A stretch of DNA of 64,000 bases from the NCBI GenBank assembly GCA_934149515.1, contig CAKPFD010000004.1:1-64000 (forward strand), given 5' to 3'. Both the position numbers and the translations under genes were made by a program. Below the pieces are notes generated by a model. The model was not told the DNA's origin. It searched no databases and worked only from the letters and a program-made list of their open reading frames with translations. This DNA comes from an uncultured Bacilli bacterium (GTDB lineage: Bacteria; Bacillota_I; Bacilli_A; RF39; UBA660). Shown here piece by piece: positions 58,074-64,000 of this stretch (positions within the stretch are counted from its first letter, which is position 1; each line of letters begins with the position of its first letter).

Positions 58074-58364
58074 ATGTATAATCCATATAATGCATGGCAA
58101 GTACCAATGCAAATGGCCAAAAAATCAATCGACTGGGCTGCCATTTTAAATAACACCCAAAAAACATTAGGAATCATCAATCAAGCAATTCCAATTGTGT
58201 ATCAAGTAAAACCACTCGTAACAAACGCTAAAACGTTATTTAAAATAGCAGGAGCCATCAATCAAGATGATGAACAACAAGTAAATAATAACAACCAAGA
58301 TTATCAAACCTACCAACAAGAAACAATAAGAAAAGATAACAGCCAACCCAAATTTTTCTTATAA
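58074..58364 (+). CDS. YqfQ/VrrA-like small protein
   Basis: A 96-residue protein starting MYNPYNAWQVPMQMAKKSID, with a central part (ILNNTQKTLGIINQAIPIVY, QVKPLVTNAKTLFKI) that resembles the YqfQ/VrrA proteins of spore-forming Bacilli, followed by a Gln/Asn-rich tail. The ATG at 58074 follows GGTG by six bases; a GTG at 58065 overlaps that site and is not used. The 3' end lies in a strong terminator. The similarity is by pattern only, so a spore role is a reasonable but unproven guess. Confidence 0.65.
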   Translation: MYNPYNAWQVPMQMAKKSIDWAAILNNTQKTLGIINQAIPIVYQVKPLVTNAKTLFKIAGAINQDDEQQVNNNNQDYQTYQQETIRKDNSQPKFFL

Positions 58365-58384
58365 CGGGTAACTGTTATCTTTTA
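58335..58384 (+). terminator. Intrinsic terminator of the small-protein island
   Basis: AGATAACAG (58334-58342) and CTGTTATCT (58372-58380) pair over nine bases across a 29-base loop and are followed by a T-rich tract. The stop codon at 58364 lies inside the loop. Confidence 0.6.
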
Positions 58385-58389
58385 TTTAT

Positions 58390-60486
58390 TTAACTACCAA
58401 GTTTTACCGTAAATGGATTTTCTTTCGTGCCATCTCCACCAGTAATCACAACATTAGATTTTAAATCAAATGTAGGGCGAATCCCATTTGAACCCGTAAC
58501 AGCGTCTTGAACCGCCATGCCAGTGAAATCAACAGAAAAGACTTTAGACGTATTATATGGTGTTAATAGCCAATAAAGTAAATCATTTTCCCTTATCGTA
58601 AATTGCCCAGAATTTAATTCTCCTAATCTTAATAATCCAACTTTGGCGGTTGTTGTATTAGATGTTAAATTAGTACCTGATGTACTTGCATATTTTGCTA
58701 ATTTATAGTTTGTACCATCTCTTACTGTCCCCAAATACCAGGTTGTATTATCTTCGATCATATTTACTTGGGCAGTCGTTAGATAATTTCCACTTGTTAA
58801 GTATTCTCCATTCAAGAAGGCTCCTATTGTATTACTACGTGAATAATTAACTCCTGAACCTCCTGGACTTGCAAAGGCCATTGTTTTATAGCTTCCATTT
58901 GATTTCAATGGTATGGCACTTACTATTTTCGTCATTCCTTTTGTTTCATGACTGACAATCTGATATAAATTATTTTCTCCTGTTCCAAAGCGAATGTATT
59001 CTCCACTATATCTTGTTACTAGTTTTGTTCCTGTTGTCGGTGTATCATTATCCCCTTTTAAACGATATGGGTCACTTGCTGTTCCAGTACCTGATACGAT
59101 TTCTACACTCGACCTTAAATTAATTGCAGGACGAACACCTAACGAATACAAGCCAACATTACTACCACTACTACTACTACTGCCACCAGTAGCAGGACCC
59201 TTTAACCCGCCAAGATGACTAACATAACGCTCGTTAGACATATCATATGGTGTTAGTGTCCACCAAGAAAAATTATTATTTAAATAATCTGCTAAACTTT
59301 CATATTCATAGACATTTAATAATCCCACAGCACTTGTTACCATGGTTGTTTTTGCTGGTTTTGTTGTTTCTTCCGTCATAGTTGCATTCCACATGCTATC
59401 TGTTTTAATGAATTTTTCATAATCTCTTAAATTTCCTAAGAAACCATCTACTGTTGTATCATTTAACCATTGTTGCATATAACTTCCTTCAAATGCTGTA
59501 TTTCCTGATGCATTATATGGTATTGCTGATATATTCCATTGTGTTACTAATTTGACACTATTATCGCTTGGATCGATAGATACTGCTCTCCACAGTTTGC
59601 CACTATACCAAATATAATTATTTGGATTAGTTCCTGTAATAAAAGTTTGTTCTGAATCAGTGGTATCTATTGCTCCTTTAGTACCTACTCCTTCATTCAA
59701 CAATTTTGTAGCAACTTTAGTAGGGGAAGATGTAGAATTAGCTTTATCTAACAATTGAATGGAATCTATTGTTTGCAACTTACCATTTCCATCAATATCA
59801 CAGTGTGGAAAATATTTAGAGTTTCCGGCAATATAAGTACCACCAGCAGTAATTGCATCATGAAGTAAAGTAGCATCATCTTTTGTTATTTTTCCATCAC
59901 CATTTAAATCACACATTAATGGATTAGTATTACTATAACCATTCACAGATATTTTGCTCTTAAAGGTTTTCCCTTGCGCCGTATTATCCGCATCATTTGA
60001 TAACCATAAGTATAGTTTATAAGTTATACTTTTTCCGACATCTAATGATTTTTCACCTGTTACTAACATAATAGAAGCACCATCTGAAGATGTACTAGCA
60101 CTAGTATAATCAGCGATTCTAACACCAGTATCATAACCATCTCCAGTGATACGATATTTAACCCACTTATCATCTAAAGTACTATCACTATAACGATCAA
60201 GTGAAATTGTATAATAAGCTGTAATATCTCCTGTATTGGTAATTGTAAAAGTATAAGGTGTTAAAGATGCTGCTTGTGTATCTGTTAATGGTACTGCATC
60301 ATTTAATGAAATAACATTTTTATCAGCAAAATCCACTTTTAGAGTACCAGTTTGAATACTGATTTTTTTTGTACCAGTTAATGTTTTCGTAAACACTGCA
60401 TAAGATGTTCCAACTAATGTAATGATACTAACAAAAGCAACAGCAATAATCAATAATACCTGTTTATTTTTTAATAATCTTTTCAT
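58390..60486 (-). CDS. Large surface protein: TasA/camelysin-like domain, dockerin-like repeat and two DUF6273-like modules
   Basis: A 698-residue exported protein. The N-terminus has a helix (about 10-32) ending SYAVFTKTLTGTK and a domain (about 38-185) with the TasA/camelysin pattern (VISLNDAVPLTDTQ, YTFTITNTGDITAYYTISLD). Residues 191-250 form two calcium-loop motifs, CDLNGDGKITKDDATLL and CDIDGNGKLQTIDSIQLL, a dockerin-I layout. Two DUF6273-like modules follow (about 266-480 and 490-696), each with a WW/YWxLTP motif, a variable stretch and G(I/V)RP. It is a paralogue of the protein at 99-1988. The inferred role is calcium-dependent assembly or binding at the cell surface. Confidence 0.75.
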   Translation of the reverse strand: MKRLLKNKQVLLIIAVAFVSIITLVGTSYAVFTKTLTGTKKISIQTGTLKVDFADKNVISLNDAVPLTDTQAASLTPYTFTITNTGDITAYYTISLDRYSDSTLDDKWVKYRITGDGYDTGVRIADYTSASTSSDGASIMLVTGEKSLDVGKSITYKLYLWLSNDADNTAQGKTFKSKISVNGYSNTNPLMCDLNGDGKITKDDATLLHDAITAGGTYIAGNSKYFPHCDIDGNGKLQTIDSIQLLDKANSTSSPTKVATKLLNEGVGTKGAIDTTDSEQTFITGTNPNNYIWYSGKLWRAVSIDPSDNSVKLVTQWNISAIPYNASGNTAFEGSYMQQWLNDTTVDGFLGNLRDYEKFIKTDSMWNATMTEETTKPAKTTMVTSAVGLLNVYEYESLADYLNNNFSWWTLTPYDMSNERYVSHLGGLKGPATGGSSSSSGSNVGLYSLGVRPAINLRSSVEIVSGTGTASDPYRLKGDNDTPTTGTKLVTRYSGEYIRFGTGENNLYQIVSHETKGMTKIVSAIPLKSNGSYKTMAFASPGGSGVNYSRSNTIGAFLNGEYLTSGNYLTTAQVNMIEDNTTWYLGTVRDGTNYKLAKYASTSGTNLTSNTTTAKVGLLRLGELNSGQFTIRENDLLYWLLTPYNTSKVFSVDFTGMAVQDAVTGSNGIRPTFDLKSNVVITGGDGTKENPFTVKLGS
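59330..59700 (-). repeat. Long dispersed repeat, copy 2 (shared by the two surface-protein genes)
   Basis: Partner of the segment at about 1015-1380. The DNA matches almost base for base through the TTMVTSAVGLLN, GSYMQQWLNDTTVDGFLGNL and GAIDTTDSEQTFITG coding regions, while the flanks diverge. Confidence 0.7.
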
Positions 60487-60552
60487 CTAACATCCCTCTA
60501 TCTAAAAGTATACACGATAAACTAATTTTTTCAAATATAAAAATAAATTTTT

Positions 60553-60589
60553 ACAAAAAAAAGACGTTACAATTTACAAAGTAACGCTT
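60553..60589 (-). terminator. Intrinsic terminator of the lipoprotein/membrane operon
   Basis: On the minus strand AGCGTTAC and GTAACGTC pair over seven to eight bases around a ten-base loop, followed by eight T. Confidence 0.8.
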
Positions 60590-60617
60590 TAAAATGCAGA
60601 ATCTACATAGAACGATT

Positions 60618-61607
60618 TTATGCATTATTTGCTCTTGCCTTCATAAATTCATCATCTGATGCTTTTTCTAATACATTTGTCTGATAATTCAAACGATAAA
60701 TACGATGTTGTTTTGTCTTTCTATCTACAATACGGAATAAACTGATATATTTATCTTCAAATACACGATCTGTTACACCATAACCATATGTTGTAAGTTT
60801 TGTATTGTCAAACAAACTAGAAATAATATGTTGATAACCAACTTCATCGTTTATATCATAAACTGCTTTCAAAGAGATTAATGATTGTTCTATTTGTTCT
60901 TTTAAAAACTCATATTCACCTTTAAACGTTGCTTCTTTTCGTTTGTCATCATATGCATTATTATCATAGATATATAAACTTTTAATCGCCTCATCATAAT
61001 GATAATCACCAATACCAGAGAAAAACAAAAACGTTCCAGAAGCAGTAGCAGCAAAGTATAGTGCAGCAAGTAACATTACTATATATCCTGAAAAAACAGA
61101 AAAAATAGATTCATCATATTCTTCTCGAAATTGATTAATAAGATTAATAATCACCAAAACAAATCCAAGATAGTAAAGAACTCTTAAAATATAATTACTA
61201 TAAATTAAATTTAAAAAAGCAGAATGTGGTGTTACGAAAATAGAACCAATGATAACACCAATGACAATAACTAATTCGATTTTATTAAGAACAGGCATTT
61301 TTTCTTTTGTCTTTTGAAATTTGATAACCTCTACTTTTTTATTTTTAGAAAAAATAGAAGTTACAAAATCAACAATTGCTCTTAAGCTAAAATCAAAATT
61401 AAATTGAACTCTATCACCTTTGATATAAATCAAAAACACAATCAGTTGAACAAAGGAAAATATCGTCCACATCAAAGACCACATATAATCCCCTAGTCCA
61501 CCCATTTCTGTTAAAATCATCAAGATAATAGAAGGAATACCCCCAAATATAAATGATATTGAAGAAACAATAATCAATAAAATAATAAAACCTATCAAGT
61601 TTAACAT
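60618..61607 (-). CDS. Hypothetical polytopic membrane protein
   Basis: A 329-residue protein with six hydrophobic segments up to about residue 205 and a C-terminal soluble domain (about 205-329) with many charged and aromatic residues. A lysine-rich stretch (FSKNKKVEVIKFQKTKEKMP) separates the first helices from the rest. No family is recognised. It is the last gene of an operon with two lipoproteins and a zinc-ribbon protein, before a strong terminator. Confidence 0.65.
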   Translation of the reverse strand: MLNLIGFIILLIIVSSISFIFGGIPSIILMILTEMGGLGDYMWSLMWTIFSFVQLIVFLIYIKGDRVQFNFDFSLRAIVDFVTSIFSKNKKVEVIKFQKTKEKMPVLNKIELVIVIGVIIGSIFVTPHSAFLNLIYSNYILRVLYYLGFVLVIINLINQFREEYDESIFSVFSGYIVMLLAALYFAATASGTFLFFSGIGDYHYDEAIKSLYIYDNNAYDDKRKEATFKGEYEFLKEQIEQSLISLKAVYDINDEVGYQHIISSLFDNTKLTTYGYGVTDRVFEDKYISLFRIVDRKTKQHRIYRLNYQTNVLEKASDDEFMKARANNA

Positions 61608-61625
61608 CTAAAATACCTCTTTTAT

Positions 61626-62057
61626 TTATTTTTGTTTTTGAGAATCTAAATCATCAGCTGATTTTTTCATTAAAGACATTAAATTACCACCCTTTTCACC
61701 GTTGACAAGCATTGTATAGAATGTATAATCTAAGCTTTCTTTATTTACTTCATAAACGACTTCAACAACTTCATCTTTTTCAAATTTATTATTTCCTTTG
61801 ACACTAATTAAAATCTTTTTTGTGCCACCTGCAATTGCTTTTGTATATTGATCCCAACTAGAATCTGTTAGAGCATTATCAAATAATTCTCCTACAGTAT
61901 AACTTCCCATGTAAGCACTAGCTTCTCCTTTTCTGATGGCATCAATATATTTTTGATATTCTTTATTCACTTTTACTTTTTCTTCTGCTTTCCCACATCC
62001 TGTCAAGCCAAGAATTGCTGCAAAACATAATACACATATAATTATTTTCTTTTTCAT
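61626..62057 (-). CDS. Lipoprotein
   Basis: A 143-residue protein with a clear lipoprotein signal, MKKKIIICVLCFAAILGLTG followed by C, so it is anchored to the outer face of the membrane. The mature part (KEYQKYIDAIRKGEASAYMG to DDLDSQKQK) has a DUF4878-like feel but no confident family. It lies 18 bases upstream of the 329-residue membrane protein. Confidence 0.75.
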   Translation of the reverse strand: MKKKIIICVLCFAAILGLTGCGKAEEKVKVNKEYQKYIDAIRKGEASAYMGSYTVGELFDNALTDSSWDQYTKAIAGGTKKILISVKGNNKFEKDEVVEVVYEVNKESLDYTFYTMLVNGEKGGNLMSLMKKSADDLDSQKQK

Positions 62058-62083
62058 TTTTTATTCTTCCTTTATCTAATTTT

Positions 62084-62413
62084 TTATTTGTTTTTTCTTG
62101 TAATTTGATAAACGACTGCTCCTATTGTAAATACTAAGCCAACTCCAATTAATACTTTAGACATTTCTAAATTATCTTGTTGTTTCTGTTCTAATTCTTG
62201 ATAAGTATACTTCCAACTACTATCTGTTACTGGTTTTGAAGAATCTTCATAAGATATAAAGCCAATACAAGTAATGAAAATACCGATGATAAGTAGCACT
62301 AGAAATGTATGATTTTTCTTTGGTTTTGAAGTATTACTAGCAAGTTGTTTACCACAATTAGAACAAAATTGACTTCCTTGTTCTATCTTTTTACCACAAT
62401 TTTCACAATACAT
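62084..62413 (-). CDS. Zinc-ribbon membrane protein
   Basis: A 109-residue protein with an N-terminal double CxxC zinc ribbon (MYCENCGKKIEQGSQFCSNC) followed by two helices (about 34-52 and 84-102). The loop between them is polar (SKPVTDSSWKYTYQELEQKQ). Zinc-ribbon proteins of this shape are common in Bacillota membrane operons without a known role. It sits between two lipoprotein genes. Confidence 0.7.
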   Translation of the reverse strand: MYCENCGKKIEQGSQFCSNCGKQLASNTSKPKKNHTFLVLLIIGIFITCIGFISYEDSSKPVTDSSWKYTYQELEQKQQDNLEMSKVLIGVGLVFTIGAVVYQITRKNK

Positions 62414-62437
62414 GTAACTTCTCCTTCTCTAATTTTT

Positions 62438-62890
62438 TTATATGGCAGTTGCTTTTACAAATTTTGGTACATCATATTCATATTGATTTTTTATTTTTAT
62501 TTTTTCATATTCAACAGTAACACTATAATACGTTTTGTTTGCTACATCATATACTAAAAGATAATTCACTTGACTATTAGAAACCATCATCTTTTGATCA
62601 CTATAATTGCTAGATCCAATCATCTGTGTGGTATATTCTGTTGAGCCATCAGTAGAACTATAAGCACGACTACTACTGTTGATAATAGTATAACCATCTA
62701 AATTTCTTTGCATATCTCTTACATAGACATCTTTATGTCCTTCATCAGACCACGTTGCTACTAGTTGATCAACAGCACCATTTAAAGCATCTAACATCTT
62801 TTGATCAGACTTTGTACCACAACCTGTTACCCCTAACAAAATTACTCCAATGATGAAAACACTAACTAATTTTTTCACCTTATCCTGCAT
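62438..62890 (-). CDS. Lipoprotein
   Basis: A 150-residue lipoprotein that starts MQDKVKKLVSVFIIGVILLG, with the lipobox VTGC at about residues 21-24. The mature domain (LDALNGAVDQLVATWSDEGH to the end) is unrecognised. The frame is open 24 codons upstream, but GAAAGGAGTG sits just before the ATG at 62890 and a near-consensus promoter lies at 62912-62940. It is the first gene of a four-gene operon. Confidence 0.78.
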   Translation of the reverse strand: MQDKVKKLVSVFIIGVILLGVTGCGTKSDQKMLDALNGAVDQLVATWSDEGHKDVYVRDMQRNLDGYTIINSSSRAYSSTDGSTEYTTQMIGSSNYSDQKMMVSNSQVNYLLVYDVANKTYYSVTVEYEKIKIKNQYEYDVPKFVKATAI

Positions 62891-62911
62891 CGTATCACTC
62901 CTTTCTATATC

Positions 62912-62940
62912 ATTATATAAAAAGAGAATAAATATTTCAA
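62912..62940 (-). promoter_or_regulatory. Sigma-A-type promoter of the lipoprotein operon
   Basis: TTGAAA at 62935-62940, a 17-base spacer and TATAAT at 62912-62917 lie 21 bases before the start codon. Confidence 0.8.
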
Positions 62941-62971
62941 TAACAAAAAAGGACTGTATCAATTACAAGTC

Positions 62972-63283
62972 CTAATAGTTTTTACGGTTTCTATTGTTTA
63001 CATAGTCACAAATAATGGCCGCAACATTCTCATTTCCTATTTTGGTATCAATACATAAATCATAATGACACTTATCTTGCCAATCTCTATTAGCAATAGC
63101 ACTATAATAATTAGCACGAAGTTGATCAGAATTTATGATATGATTTTTGGCTTCTTTTTCATTATCACCATAATGTTCCATGATATTTTTTATTTTATAA
63201 TCCATTGGTGCATATAAAAAGATAGTAATTAAATTTTGATTATCTTTTAAAAAAGTCAACAAAGTATCAATATCTTTATCCAT
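62972..63283 (-). CDS. Cytidylate-kinase-like protein, C-terminal fragment
   Basis: A 103-residue protein that matches the C-terminal half of the cytidylate-kinase-like family (PF13189 type): IFLYAPMDYKIKNIMEHYGD, then RANYYSAIANRDWQDKCHYD and the closing LCIDTKIGNENVAAIICDYV. Full-length members are about 200 residues and begin with a P-loop (GREFGSGG-like), which is absent here, so nucleotide kinase activity is unlikely. It still has its own promoter and ribosome site (AGAAG), so it may be expressed as a short protein. Confidence 0.6.
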   Translation of the reverse strand: MDKDIDTLLTFLKDNQNLITIFLYAPMDYKIKNIMEHYGDNEKEAKNHIINSDQLRANYYSAIANRDWQDKCHYDLCIDTKIGNENVAAIICDYVNNRNRKNY

Positions 63284-63309
63284 TATTAAAAACTTCTTTC
63301 TTACAACTC

Positions 63310-63337
63310 ATTATAACCTAATATATAAATTAATCAA
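63310..63337 (-). promoter_or_regulatory. Promoter of the truncated cytidylate-kinase-like gene
   Basis: TTGATT at 63332-63337, a 16-base spacer and TATAAT at 63310-63315 lie 27 bases before the start codon at 63283. Confidence 0.6.
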
Positions 63338-63473
63338 TAAAGTGCCTTCCTTGATAGGATATATTTATGATTAAATTACTGATCATATATTCGATACTTT
63401 TGCTTTTCACTATTTTTTAACAGTTTATATAGTATGTTCATGACGCAACTTTGTGTTTATATAATAGCTTTTA

Positions 63474-64000
63474 TTAATAAGGAATAATCAATCTTAATTT
63501 AAACTTCCAAAAAGGCATATCACTTGACATAAATAGTCTTGGTAAATGATATTTATCATCACTCAATGTTACTTTTCTATGTTCTTTTCCTGGCCCAAAT
63601 GTAAATGCTAGTTTGTAATGATTGTTTTTCAAAGCTTTTTCTATGTTCTTACTAACGCGTCCATAAGGATATGCAAAATATTTTGTATTAATTATGTCAT
63701 TCATTTTTTTAAAATCATTATTTATTTCTTCATAACTTAACAAATAATCATTTTCATGATGTAAATCATAGGTATGAGATGCAAATTCTATGTTAGGATA
63801 TTTTCTTTTTGCTTTTTTTATCATATTTAAATCCATATAATTTTCATTTCCACCATTATAATTTACTCCCATATAAAATACTGTTGCATTAAATTTATAT
63901 TTTTTAAGTATTTTAAATGCTAAATCATAATTAGATTTATACCCATCATCCATGGTAATTAAAACTGATTTTCTAGGTATTTTACAAGTCTTATTTATAA
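63474..64000 (-). CDS. Polysaccharide deacetylase (NodB-like), partial at the window edge
   Basis: The gene enters from the right edge; 175 codons are in the window. It contains the NodB catalytic start SVLITMDDGYKSNYD with the paired Asp, a FASHTYDLHHEND segment in the position of the metal-binding His motif, and FAYPYGRVSK. These enzymes remove N- or O-acetyl groups from polysaccharides such as peptidoglycan. The frame is open right to the window end, so the N-terminus and any signal peptide lie outside. The ATG in MDDGY is internal and is not the start. Confidence 0.8.
   Translation of the reverse strand, partial: INKTCKIPRKSVLITMDDGYKSNYDLAFKILKKYKFNATVFYMGVNYNGGNENYMDLNMIKKAKRKYPNIEFASHTYDLHHENDYLLSYEEINNDFKKMNDIINTKYFAYPYGRVSKNIEKALKNNHYKLAFTFGPGKEHRKVTLSDDKYHLPRLFMSSDMPFWKFKLRLIIPY

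Noticed and set aside
1..64000. rRNA, tRNA, CRISPR arrays, prophage structural genes
   Set aside because: None was seen by eye: no regular spaced repeats, no cloverleaf with a TTCGA-type arm, no phage gene cluster. A covariance-model scan would be needed to exclude a single tRNA.

Overview
The window is AT-rich DNA from a low-GC Bacillota, most likely an uncultured gut-type member of the Bacilli/Erysipelotrichia side of the phylum. Supporting signs are RNase HIII, a T-box-controlled gatCAB-aspS operon, a fused SecDF beside a ComN-type regulator, the DUF177-rpmF pair, a bifunctional Rel, RecD2, and a gerA-gerC-gerB spore-germination operon. TGA is used as an ordinary stop (for example DUF177, rel and the VOC gene), so this is the standard code, not the Mycoplasma code. 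I saw no rRNA, tRNA, CRISPR array or prophage. Most genes lie on the minus strand in compact operons with overlapping ends.

Layout. 0-2 kb: the right end of an IS3-type element, then a large surface protein. 2-11.4 kb: trxA, cvpA, rnhC, the T-box/gatC-gatA-gatB-aspS operon (tRNA-dependent amidation, probably the only route to Asn-tRNA here), and a DinG-type helicase. 11.5-16.5 kb: an unusual block with a degenerate kinase-like protein, an unknown 151-residue protein and two tandem RpoD-like sigma factors that share a novel N-terminal domain. 16.6-28.3 kb: accessory genes (frameshifted dinD, small membrane proteins, an ABC-2 exporter, HAD, nitroreductase, VOC protein, a nonsense-mutated HD gene, CutA, an LRR/transglutaminase pair) and an RNA uridine methyltransferase. 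28.3-31.6 kb: gerA-gerC-gerB on the plus strand. 31.5-48.6 kb: housekeeping (rpmF, HD protein, AI-2E-type permease, dtd, rel, secDF, comN-like, xerC-like, topA, rnhB, yqeY, MBL hydrolase) mixed with lineage-specific membrane proteins. 48.7-56.3 kb: recD2, mtaB, prepilin peptidase and PilC-type genes, and two small membrane proteins. 56.4-58.4 kb: a plus-strand island of small proteins, two with sigma-K-like promoters, around a decayed beta-helix surface-protein gene. 58.4-64 kb: a second large surface protein paralogous to the first but with a dockerin-like insert, a lipoprotein operon, a truncated cytidylate-kinase-like gene and a polysaccharide deacetylase running off the edge.

Most notable observations: (1) ribosomal protein L32 starts with a MLxLDxQxFA leader that matches the Prp-protease leader normally found on L27; (2) the tandem RpoD-like sigma factors with a shared non-canonical N-terminal domain; (3) two large surface proteins whose otherwise conserved modules differ sharply in short C-type-lectin-like loops; (4) an Asn-specifier T-box together with an AspRS that carries the His typical of non-discriminating enzymes; (5) matching AC-N17-CATANNNTA promoters in the small-protein island; (6) a possible structured RNA downstream of topA. 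Several genes (dinD, an HD hydrolase, a NUDIX-like gene, a beta-helix adhesin) are visibly broken, which suggests ongoing genome reduction or assembly errors.
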